A stretch of DNA of 51,731 nucleotides, from contig NZ_MTHB01000100.1 in NCBI RefSeq assembly GCF_002220365.1, forward strand, positions 1 through 51,731, given 5' to 3'. Origin of the DNA: Caballeronia sordidicola (GTDB lineage Bacteria > Pseudomonadota > Gammaproteobacteria > Burkholderiales > Burkholderiaceae). Made by a program: the position numbers and the translations under genes. Below the pieces are notes generated by a model. The model searched no databases and had not been told where the DNA came from. It worked only from the letters and a program-made list of their open reading frames with translations. Below, piece by piece: positions 44,849 to 51,731 of this stretch. Within the stretch, counting starts at the first letter, position 1. Every line of letters begins with the position of its first letter.

Positions 44849-45556
44849 TCAATGCTTGCGGCGCGTCATCAACCGCTCGTATGACGCCTTCAAATGGCGC
44901 TGCATCGAAGCCTGGGCCTGAATGGCATCGCGCGCTTCGAGCGCGTCCAGTATGTCCTTGTGCTCGCTTAAAGCGGCCGCCCAGGTTTCCTCCCCCTCAA
45001 AATGCACACGCAGCTTCGATGACAGCGGACTATGCCGTTCATCGAAAAGTCCCTGTACCGTGCGCACCAACACGTCGTTTCCTGACATCTGCGCGACGGC
45101 TAAATGAAACGCGCGATCCGCCGCCAGCGGAATTTGCCCGTTCGCCACATCCCGCGCCATGCTTTCGTAGATCTCGCGCAGCGCCTTGAGCGCCTTGGGT
45201 TTGCCGAACGCCGCGACATTCGCCGCAATCGCGCCCTCGATCACCATTCGCGCCGTCATGATTTCGAGCAGACTTTCACCGAATTCCGTTCCCGGCGGCA
45301 GATTCGGGCGCGATCCGGACGCGGACGGCGCACAGATATAGACGCCCGATCCCATCCGGATCTCCACGCGCCCTTCGAGCTCCAGCGCCACCAGAGCCTC
45401 TCTCACCGACGGCCGCGACACCCCCAGCATCAGCGCCAACTCACGCTCGGAAGGAAGGCGTCCGTTTGGCGCGAAGCCTTGTTCTTCGATTCGCGCGCGC
45501 AGTTTATCGGCGATCTGAAGGTAGAGACGACGCGTCTCAATGGGTTTGACAGCCAC
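44849..45556 (-). CDS. GntR-family regulator (FCD subfamily) of the sugar-acid operon
   Basis: A 235-residue regulator. The winged helix-turn-helix is at about residues 10-75 (LPSERELALMLGVSRPSVRE, ALVALELEGRVEIRMGSGVY). A FadR-type all-helical FCD ligand domain follows, whose histidine/acidic metal site includes ADRAFHLAVAQMSGN and LSEHKDILDAL. It is divergent from lgoD across 171 bases containing three matching inverted repeats. Repression relieved by a sugar acid is likely, as for UxuR/ExuR/LgoR-type proteins. Confidence 0.88.
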   Translation of the reverse strand: MAVKPIETRRLYLQIADKLRARIEEQGFAPNGRLPSERELALMLGVSRPSVREALVALELEGRVEIRMGSGVYICAPSASGSRPNLPPGTEFGESLLEIMTARMVIEGAIAANVAAFGKPKALKALREIYESMARDVANGQIPLAADRAFHLAVAQMSGNDVLVRTVQGLFDERHSPLSSKLRVHFEGEETWAAALSEHKDILDALEARDAIQAQASMQRHLKASYERLMTRRKH

Positions 45557-45626
45557 GAAGGCTCCTTATCTGGGCAGGCGGGCCGCACCGGCGGCAAGGC
45601 TGAATTCTAAACAACGATGCCGTCAA

Positions 45627-45637
45627 TGGTCAGGCCA
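45627..45637. promoter_or_regulatory. Candidate GntR operator 1
   Basis: TGGTCAGGCCA, of the form TGG-N5-CCA, followed by AA. It is nearly identical to site 3. Confidence 0.5.
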
Positions 45638-45654
45638 AACCCCTAGCCGAGGCT

Positions 45655-45671
45655 AATTGGCTTGACCAATT
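45655..45671. promoter_or_regulatory. Candidate GntR operator 2
   Basis: AATTGG-CTTGA-CCAATT has perfect 6-base arms. This is the form expected of FadR-subfamily operators. Confidence 0.55.
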
Positions 45672-45697
45672 GCGTTTTAGGAAATTAATATGCATTC

Positions 45698-45708
45698 TGG
45701 TAAGGCCA
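45698..45708. promoter_or_regulatory. Candidate GntR operator 3
   Basis: TGGTAAGGCCA lies 20 bases before the lgoD start, where bound regulator would block transcription or its early elongation. Confidence 0.5.
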
Positions 45709-45727
45709 AAAAATCATTCCTATCCCC

Positions 45728-46750
45728 ATGAAAACTGTCATCTGCGAACAACCCGGCTCGCTCGTCCTGATTGATCGCCCGTCGCCCGAACCCGGAATCG
45801 ACGACGTTCTGATCCGCATCAAGCGTGTCGGCGTGTGCGGTACGGACCTGCATATCTACACCGGGAATCAACCGTTTTTATCGTATCCGCGGGTAATGGG
45901 GCATGAATTATCGGGGATCGTGGAATCGGCACCGGCCGGCGCACGCGTGGCAAAGGGCGATCAGGTGTACGTGATGCCCTATCTGGCGTGTGGGAAATGT
46001 ATCGCGTGCCGGGCCAAGAAGCCGAATTGCTGCATGAATATTCGTGTCCTGGGTGTGCATACCGACGGCGGCCTGGTCGAGCAACTCGCCGTGCCACAGG
46101 AGTTTGTGTTCAAAGCCGATGGTGTGACGCTCGACCAGGCAGCGATGATCGAATTCCTCGCTATCGGCGCGCACGCCGTCGCGCGAGCCGACGTGCAGCC
46201 GAAGCAGCGGGCGCTGGTGGTCGGCGCCGGGCCGATCGGAATGGCGGCATTGATCTTCGCCAAGTTGCGCGGCGCGGAAGTAACGGTGCTGGATGGCCGC
46301 GAGGACCGGTTGCGATTCTGTGAGACGCTGCTGAACGCCGACCATGTCGTGCGTCTGGATACAACCGGCGCCGCAGCGGATGCAAAACAGCTTGCGGAAC
46401 TCACCGGCAACGAGTTTTTCGATATCGTCTTCGATGCCACCGGCAATGTGAAAGCAATGGAGCGTGGTCTGGAGTTCGTTGCACATGGCGGAAAATACGT
46501 GCTGATATCGATTGTCAGTGACCGGATCTCGTTTGCAGATCCCGAGTTTCACAAGCGCGAGACCACCCTGCTTGCAAGCCGTAACGCCACGCCGGACGAC
46601 TTCGAAACCGTGCTGAAGGCCATGCGTGCGGGACTCATTCCCACGGCGGCGCTGAATACGCATACGCTCAAGCTGAGCGATTTGCCGAGCGAATTTTCCA
46701 AACTGCTCGACCCGTCTGCAGGCGTGATCAAGGCACTGGTCGAGTGCTGA
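45728..46750 (+). CDS. lgoD: Zinc-dependent L-galactonate dehydrogenase-like enzyme (LgoD/YjjN type)
   Basis: A 340-residue medium-chain alcohol dehydrogenase. Catalytic zinc ligands lie in GVCGTDLH and GHE, the structural zinc cysteines in ACGKCIACRAKKPNCC and the NAD motif is VVGAGPIGM. The segments GNQPFLSYPRVMGHE and DPEFHKRETTLLASRNATPD closely follow E. coli LgoD, which oxidises L-galactonate to D-tagaturonate. Length is the same. It heads a three-gene operon whose next two genes would use that product, which supports the call. Confidence 0.78.
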   Translation: MKTVICEQPGSLVLIDRPSPEPGIDDVLIRIKRVGVCGTDLHIYTGNQPFLSYPRVMGHELSGIVESAPAGARVAKGDQVYVMPYLACGKCIACRAKKPNCCMNIRVLGVHTDGGLVEQLAVPQEFVFKADGVTLDQAAMIEFLAIGAHAVARADVQPKQRALVVGAGPIGMAALIFAKLRGAEVTVLDGREDRLRFCETLLNADHVVRLDTTGAAADAKQLAELTGNEFFDIVFDATGNVKAMERGLEFVAHGGKYVLISIVSDRISFADPEFHKRETTLLASRNATPDDFETVLKAMRAGLIPTAALNTHTLKLSDLPSEFSKLLDPSAGVIKALVEC

Positions 46751-46766
46751 CACGGCCGTATAGACG

Positions 46767-47885
46767 ATGAGCAATCCGATTCTCCAGTTCGGGACGAGCC
46801 GCTTCCTTCAGGCGCATGTCGATTTATTCGTTGCGGAGGCTGCGCGACGTGAGCCGTCGCAGGCGCTCGGACGGATTACCGTCGTGCAGAGCACATCGAA
46901 TGCGGAAAGCCGAGCGCGTATAGACGCGTTGCGCGCCGCTAGCGTGTACCCCGTGCGGATTCGCGGCCAGCAAGGCGCGGCGACCATCGACGTCACCGTG
47001 CAATGCGACGCGATCACCGAAGCCCTTAACGCCGCCGATGACTGGCCGACGCTCCGAGAGCGCATGCGGCACGACGTCAAGGTGATCGTGTCGAATACCG
47101 GCGATACCGGGTACGCACCGTTTGAAGACGACATCGTGCGAAGCATTGAGGAAAACTCTGTCCCGCGTGGCTTTCCCGCCAAGCTCGCAGTGCTGCTGCA
47201 CGACCGGTTTGTCGCGGGCGCTGAACCGGTGACCTTGTTCCCTTGCGAACTGGTATCGCGTAACGGCGACACATTGCGCGATCTGATTATCGGCATTGCA
47301 AGTCAGTGGCGAGCAGACGACGCGTTCATCCGCTATTTGCAACACGATTGCATATGGGTGAACTCGCTGGTCGACCGCATTGTCTCGGAACCGATTCATC
47401 CCGTTGGTGCAATCGCCGAGCCCTACGCGTTATGGGCAATCGAGCGTCAGCCTGGCATGGTCCTGCCTTGCGAGCACGAAGACATCGTGCTGACTGACGA
47501 CCTCGCCCACTACGAGCGCCTCAAACTTCTCCTGCTCAACCTCGGCCATACGATGCTCGCGGAACTCTGGCTCGCCGATCCTGCCGCCGCCGACACCAAC
47601 GTCAAGGACGCCATGCGCAACGAAGCGTGGCGCACGACATTGGAATCGACATGGAGCGACGAAGTGCTGCCAATCTTCGATGCCCTCGGCGAGCACGACG
47701 CCGCGCGCGCGTATCTCGTCGATGTCCGGGACCGCTTCGAGAATCCGTTTCTGGATCATCGGCTCTCAGACATCGCGCGTAATCACGCAGAGAAAAAACA
47801 ACGCCGTTTCAAACAGGCGGTCGAACTTGCGCATCAACTCGGTTTGAATATTGAACAGCGGCGGCTTGTCGCGGCGCTGTCCTGA
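46767..47885 (+). CDS. Mannitol dehydrogenase-family oxidoreductase, probable D-tagaturonate reductase (UxaB-like)
   Basis: 372 residues. The N-terminal FGTSRFLQAHVDLFVAEA is the NAD-binding start of the long-chain mannitol dehydrogenase family. VSNTGDTGY and TLFPCELVSRNGDTL follow, and the C-terminal helical domain includes KDAMRNEAWR. E. coli UxaB has 483 residues, so this is a shorter form. It would reduce tagaturonate to D-altronate. Its position between lgoD (16 bases) and uxaA (12 bases) makes this role likely. Confidence 0.75.
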   Translation: MSNPILQFGTSRFLQAHVDLFVAEAARREPSQALGRITVVQSTSNAESRARIDALRAASVYPVRIRGQQGAATIDVTVQCDAITEALNAADDWPTLRERMRHDVKVIVSNTGDTGYAPFEDDIVRSIEENSVPRGFPAKLAVLLHDRFVAGAEPVTLFPCELVSRNGDTLRDLIIGIASQWRADDAFIRYLQHDCIWVNSLVDRIVSEPIHPVGAIAEPYALWAIERQPGMVLPCEHEDIVLTDDLAHYERLKLLLLNLGHTMLAELWLADPAAADTNVKDAMRNEAWRTTLESTWSDEVLPIFDALGEHDAARAYLVDVRDRFENPFLDHRLSDIARNHAEKKQRRFKQAVELAHQLGLNIEQRRLVAALS

Positions 47886-47897
47886 GGAACGCTTGCT

Positions 47898-49439
47898 ATG
47901 TCTATCGATCACACGGTCATCCGCCTTCATCCCAACGACGATGTCGTGATCGCGACGCGCCAGCTTATGTCGGGCGCACGCATTACGTCTGAAGTCGAAC
48001 CGCTGGTGGTGAGCGGGCTGATTCCGCCGGGCCACAAGATCGCGACGCGTGACATCGCCAAAGGTGAACCCGTGCGACGCTACAACCAGATCATCGGTGT
48101 GGCGCTGGGCGCCATCTCGCGTGGCCAGCACGTTCATGTCCAAAACCTCGGCATGGCGGATTTCGAGCGCGAACACGAGTTCGGCGTCGATATGCGCGAA
48201 ACCCATTTCGTCGATAAACCCGCTACATTCATGGGTATTCGCCGCGATGACGGCCGCGTGGCCACGCGCAATTACATCGGCATCCTGACGAGTGTGAATT
48301 GCTCGGCCACGGTGGCGCGGGCCATCGCCGATCACTTTCGCCGCGATGTTCGCCCTGAAGCGCTGGCCGATTATCCGAACGTGGATGGCGTGATCGCGTT
48401 GACGCATGGGTTGGGCTGCGGCATCGATTCACTCGGCGACGGCATCGCGATCCTGCGTCGCACCCTCGCGGGTTACGCCGTCCATCCGAACTTTCATTCT
48501 GTGCTGTTCATCGGCCTGGGCTGCGAGACGAATCAGATCTCGGGGATCCTCGGTTCGGCCGGCTTGAAAGATAACGGCGCGAAACTACAAAGTTTCACGA
48601 TCCAGGACAGCGGCGGCACCCGCAAGACGATCGAACGCGGCATCGCGATGGTGAAAGAACTGCTCGCCGATGCCAACCGCGTGAAACGCGAACCCGTGCC
48701 GGCGTCGCACCTGGTGGTTGGATTGCAATGCGGGGGCTCGGACGGTTATTCGGGAATCTCGGCGAATCCGGCGCTGGGCGCGGCCGTCGACCGTCTGGTT
48801 CAGCATGGCGGCACGGCGATTCTCTCGGAGACACCCGAGGTCTACGGTGCGGAACATCTGCTTACGCGACGCGCGGTGAGCCGGGAAGTCGGCGAAAAAC
48901 TACTGACACGCATCAAGTGGTGGGAGGACTATTGCGCGCGAAACGGTGCGGCGATGGACAACAATCCATCGGCGGGAAACAAGGTCGGTGGCTTGACGAC
49001 AATTCTCGAGAAATCACTAGGCGCAGTGGCGAAAGGCGGCACGACAAAGCTCGTGGAGGTCTATGAATACGCTCAACCTATTGATGCGAAGGGTTTTGTG
49101 TTCATGGATTCGCCTGGCTACGACCCCGTCTCGGCAACAGGCCAGGTTGCGTCGGGTGCGAATTTGATCTGCTTCACAACCGGGCGCGGCTCGGCTTACG
49201 GATGTGCGCCCTCGCCATCGCTTAAGCTCGCCACGAACACAGCGCTATGGGAACGGCAAGAGGAAGACATCGATATCAACTGTGGTGGGGTTGTCGACGG
49301 AACGGCATCCATCGATCAGCTTGGAGAAGCCATTTTCCAGATGATGCTGGATTGCGCGTCGGGAGTCGCATCGAAGAGCGAAGCCCACGGTTACGGGCAG
49401 AACGAATTCGTGCCGTGGCAGGTGGGTGTGATTACGTGA
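47898..49439 (+). CDS. uxaA: Altronate dehydratase
   Basis: A 513-residue UxaA/GarD-family Fe-dependent dehydratase. An N-terminal SAF domain (about 1-95) precedes the catalytic part, which shows VIALTHGLGCG, LFIGLGCETNQ, LQCGGSDGYSGISANPALG and SETPEVYGAEH. It makes 2-keto-3-deoxygluconate from altronate. It is the last gene of the operon. No KDG kinase, aldolase or transporter follows. Confidence 0.9.
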   Translation: MSIDHTVIRLHPNDDVVIATRQLMSGARITSEVEPLVVSGLIPPGHKIATRDIAKGEPVRRYNQIIGVALGAISRGQHVHVQNLGMADFEREHEFGVDMRETHFVDKPATFMGIRRDDGRVATRNYIGILTSVNCSATVARAIADHFRRDVRPEALADYPNVDGVIALTHGLGCGIDSLGDGIAILRRTLAGYAVHPNFHSVLFIGLGCETNQISGILGSAGLKDNGAKLQSFTIQDSGGTRKTIERGIAMVKELLADANRVKREPVPASHLVVGLQCGGSDGYSGISANPALGAAVDRLVQHGGTAILSETPEVYGAEHLLTRRAVSREVGEKLLTRIKWWEDYCARNGAAMDNNPSAGNKVGGLTTILEKSLGAVAKGGTTKLVEVYEYAQPIDAKGFVFMDSPGYDPVSATGQVASGANLICFTTGRGSAYGCAPSPSLKLATNTALWERQEEDIDINCGGVVDGTASIDQLGEAIFQMMLDCASGVASKSEAHGYGQNEFVPWQVGVIT

Positions 49440-49616
49440 TGGGTTTTTGATTGGCGCGGGCATCTGCTGCGGCGAAATAAAATATGGCGCATAGCTCGCC
49501 CGACTATTCGGATCCACGTTCCGAAGCGGCGCGAGCGGCTCTCGCCGCCATTTTGATTAGCGACGACGCTCCATCCATGCCCAACCCACCAAGCGCTGGC
49601 GATGTGAGAAAACGCC

Positions 49617-51230
49617 TTAACCCGCCATCATTTTCAACGCGAGCGCCTCGGCCACCTCTATCCCGTCGATAGCGGCAGAGTAGATACCGCCAGCGTATCC
49701 CGCACCCTCGCCTGCGGGATAAAGACCATCGACATTAACGCTTTGGTAATCGTCTTTTCGGCGAACCCGTATTGGCGACGACGTACGTGTCTCGACGCCC
49801 GTCAGGACAGCGTCGTGCATAGCGAAACCGGGGATCTTTTTGTCGATCTGCGGCAAGGCTTCACGAATCGCCTCGACCACATACTCAGGCAACGCGCTCG
49901 TCAGGTCAGTCATTCGCACGCCAGGTTTATACGACGGCTCCACTGTTCCAAGCGCGGTAGACGGCCGCCTCGCAATAAAATCACCCACCAACTGCGCTGG
50001 CGCGCAGTAATCACCACCGCCGAGTTCGAACGCCCGCTCTTCCCACTGCCTTTGAAACGCGATCCCTGCAAGTGGTCCGCCCGGGAAATCGTCCGGCGTA
50101 ATTCCGACGACAATTCCCGCGTTCGCATTACGCTCATTGCGCGAATATTGGCTCATCCCGTTCGTAACGACACGACCCGATTCCGAGGTCGCCGCAACCA
50201 CCGTCCCTCCCGGACACATGCAAAAACTATAGACCGCCCGACCGTTGCTGCAATGATGGACGACTTTGTAATCGGCTGCGCCCAGCAGTTTATGTCCCGC
50301 GAATTTGCCGAACCGGCTCCGATCTATCAGTCCTTGCGGATGCTCAATCCGGAACCCGAGTGAAAATGGCTTCGCTTCCATGTAGACGCCGCGATCGTGC
50401 AGCATCTCGAACGTATCGCGAGCGCTATGTCCCACCGACAACACGACGTGATCGCATCGCAACCTTTCGCCGTCAGAGAGCGTGAGACTTCGCACCTTGC
50501 CGCCGTCAATCTCAATATCTTCGACACGCGACTCAAAGCGCACTTCTCCGCCAAGTTGATGAATCGTCGCGCGCATTTTCTCGACCATCCCCACCAGCCG
50601 AAACGTACCAATATGCGGCCGGCTCAGAAAGAGAATGTCTTCGGGCGCACCGGCAAGCACGAACTCCTCGAGCACCTTGCGGCCGTAGTGCTTCGGGTCC
50701 TTGATCTGGCTGTAGAGCTTGCCGTCCGAAAACGTCCCGGCCCCCCCTTCGCCAAACTGCACGTTCGACTCGGGGTTCAGCACGTTTTTCCGCCACAAGC
50801 CCCAAGTGTCCTTGGTCCGTTCGCGAACAGCCTTGCCGCGTTCCAGGATGATGGGACGAAATCCCATCTGCGCGAGAATCAATCCAGCGAACAAACCGCA
50901 CGGCCCCATGCCAATTACCACAGGCCTCGGCGATGTCATCGACACCGGCGCCTTCGCGACGAACTTGTACGCCATGTCCGGCGTTACGCTGCAATGCGGT
51001 TGATCGTTCAGATAACGAAGCGCTAAGGCTTCGTCCTTCACGTCCACATCGACGATATATGTGAGCTTGATGTCCGCGCGCTTGCGTGCATCGTGCGCAC
51101 GACGGAATACCGTATAGCGGATCAGCCCATCGGTGGGGACATGAATAAGCGCGAGACGTGAGCGAATTGCCGACTCGAGTTCGCTTTCCGAATGCTCAAG
51201 CGGCAGCTTGATTTCGCTTAGACGTAGCAT
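49617..51230 (-). CDS. FAD-dependent oxidoreductase (COG2509-like)
   Basis: A 537-residue flavoprotein. A unique N-terminal domain (about 1-95) precedes the dinucleotide motif VVIGMGPCGLFAGLILAQ, FGEGGAGTFSDGKLYSQ and the C-terminal GLYPAGEGAGYAGGIYSAAIDG. This family is called uncharacterised FAD-dependent dehydrogenase. Substrate and partner are unknown. The ATG at 51230 begins the usual MLRLSEIKLPL; a GTG ten codons upstream is less likely. It stands downstream of the rrn operon on the same strand, separated by a terminator. Confidence 0.85.
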   Translation of the reverse strand: MLRLSEIKLPLEHSESELESAIRSRLALIHVPTDGLIRYTVFRRAHDARKRADIKLTYIVDVDVKDEALALRYLNDQPHCSVTPDMAYKFVAKAPVSMTSPRPVVIGMGPCGLFAGLILAQMGFRPIILERGKAVRERTKDTWGLWRKNVLNPESNVQFGEGGAGTFSDGKLYSQIKDPKHYGRKVLEEFVLAGAPEDILFLSRPHIGTFRLVGMVEKMRATIHQLGGEVRFESRVEDIEIDGGKVRSLTLSDGERLRCDHVVLSVGHSARDTFEMLHDRGVYMEAKPFSLGFRIEHPQGLIDRSRFGKFAGHKLLGAADYKVVHHCSNGRAVYSFCMCPGGTVVAATSESGRVVTNGMSQYSRNERNANAGIVVGITPDDFPGGPLAGIAFQRQWEERAFELGGGDYCAPAQLVGDFIARRPSTALGTVEPSYKPGVRMTDLTSALPEYVVEAIREALPQIDKKIPGFAMHDAVLTGVETRTSSPIRVRRKDDYQSVNVDGLYPAGEGAGYAGGIYSAAIDGIEVAEALALKMMAG

Positions 51231-51347
51231 GGGGACCTGTTTTGCAAAAGCCGTGAACACATCAGGCTAAAGCGCTATTTTAGCGTGTTGAAGGATGTGG
51301 AAGCGTTGAGATGGGAAGTGGGAGTAGGAGGAAGGGTTCAGGAACGC

Positions 51348-51378
51348 AAAAACCCCACCTTTGTGGGGTGGGGTTTTT
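51348..51378 (-). terminator. rRNA operon terminator
   Basis: A 12-bp stem (AAAAACCCCACC with GGTGGGGTTTTT) with a 7-base loop, placed 32 bases past the 3' end of the 5S gene on the minus strand. The T-run TTTTTGCG follows on that strand. Confidence 0.88.
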
Positions 51379-51410
51379 GTTTAGCTGCGATGCAATGCAG
51401 CGCATGAGGA

Positions 51411-51525
51411 GCCTGACGATTACCTACTTTCACACGGGTATCCGCACTATCATTGGCGTGGAGTCGTTTCACGGTCCTGTTCGGGATGGGAAGGGGTGGG
51501 ACCAACTCGCTATGGTCATCAGGCA
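51411..51525 (-). rRNA. rrf: 5S ribosomal RNA
   Basis: The minus strand begins TGCCTGATGACCATAGCGAG and ends with TAATCGTCAGGC, pairing the two ends as in helix I. The conserved CCCATCCCGAACAG loop and GAAAGTAGGT segments are intact. The length of about 115 bases is normal. It is the last gene of an rRNA operon whose 23S gene lies to the right of the window. Confidence 0.95.
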
Positions 51526-51731
51526 TAAAGGGGGTGTTGTATCGCTTGGGGGCGCTACAACCAATCTGGGGAAGAAGTAGTCGAGTTCACCGGGGTGTTT
51601 AAGCCCGAGCGCCTCGTTGTTACTGGATTGTGTTTGTTACTTGGCACAACATGATCTCAACCTAGGCGTGTGCTTAAGACCCCGCGCGTTGCGCGGGATG
51701 GGGCATCCATAAGTGCTGAAGCACGAACGGC
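51526..51731 (-). other. 23S-5S spacer of the rRNA operon
   Basis: About 206 bases upstream of 5S on the minus strand. They contain a GC-rich hairpin (CCCGCGC/GCGCGGG, near 51682-51698) and a GTGCT/AGCAC hairpin at about 51713-51724, typical of rRNA processing stems. I do not see the conserved 3' end of 23S, which probably lies just beyond the window. Confidence 0.7.

Noticed and set aside
49484..49672. 62-codon plus-strand frame after uxaA
   Set aside because: It overlaps the end of the FAD oxidoreductase gene, has no clear ribosome site and ends in an antisense Pro/Arg-rich tail.
1..51731. CRISPR arrays, prophage, insertion sequences, toxin-antitoxin pairs, tRNA genes
   Set aside because: No spaced direct-repeat array, transposase, integrase, phage protein or T-loop signature was seen by reading both strands. 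A covariance search for tRNA was not possible here.

Overview
The window reads as chromosomal DNA of a betaproteobacterium of the Burkholderiaceae, most like Paraburkholderia, Caballeronia or Burkholderia. This rests on protein character, high GC at third codon positions, a trpEGDC operon without trpFBA, a hemA-prfA-prmC-grxD-ubiX block, a paaG-I-K cluster and a typical 5S rRNA. It is mostly core metabolism, with no phage, insertion sequence, CRISPR array or tRNA that I can see. Both ends lie in rRNA operons transcribed leftward. The left end holds the promoter and boxA leader of one operon whose 16S gene would lie before base 1. The right end holds the terminator, the 5S gene and the 23S-5S spacer of another. 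The window is therefore probably the unique segment between two directly repeated rrn copies, and may be a whole draft contig.

Region by region: (1) 0.3-5.7 kb, phenylacetate catabolism: a divergent enoyl-CoA hydratase (paaF-like), paaN, paaG, paaI and paaK, with a TetR-type palindrome in the divergent promoter. (2) 5.8-9.2 kb, cell wall and housekeeping: mltA, a 40-residue membrane peptide, apaG, rpe-gph. (3) 9.2-15.0 kb, tryptophan: a candidate Trp-rich leader peptide and attenuator-like terminator, trpE-G-D-C, then a CYTH triphosphatase and ung. (4) 15.0-19.7 kb, a leftward set: azoR, an M61 peptidase, dsbC and a UbiH-family hydroxylase. (5) 20.0-27.8 kb: ychF, a frameshifted dinD remnant, a DUF3761 exported protein, ettA, a DUF748 protein, a HAD hydrolase, an aminopeptidase P and a small membrane protein. 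(6) 28.0-34.1 kb: an orphan response regulator without its phosphoacceptor aspartate, then hemA, prfA, prmC, grxD, ubiX and a DODA-type dioxygenase. (7) 34.2-44.8 kb, accessory: an APC permease, a cold-shock gene with a long leader, an Hsp70-like ATPase, two MFS transporters, a nitroreductase, a TetR regulator with paired operators, DUF1415, a methyltransferase and a small unknown gene. (8) 44.8-49.4 kb: a GntR regulator divergent from an L-galactonate/tagaturonate/altronate operon (lgoD-uxaB-uxaA-like), with three matching operator candidates. (9) 49.6-51.7 kb: an FAD-dependent oxidoreductase, then the rrn end.

How the parts fit: paaK activates phenylacetate to its CoA ester, paaG and paaN act on the epoxide and ring-opened intermediates, paaF-like acts in the beta-oxidation part, and paaI removes dead-end thioesters. 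The ring epoxidase (paaABCDE), thiolase and 3-hydroxyacyl dehydrogenase must be elsewhere. The trp genes make indole-3-glycerol phosphate from chorismate, and trpFBA must be elsewhere. The lgoD-uxaB-uxaA set would turn L-galactonate into 2-keto-3-deoxygluconate, with uptake and the KDG kinase/aldolase supplied elsewhere. I found no clearly new multi-gene system. The most interesting leads are regulatory: the Trp leader, the three phased GntR sites, the twin TetR sites and the pseudo-receiver regulator.
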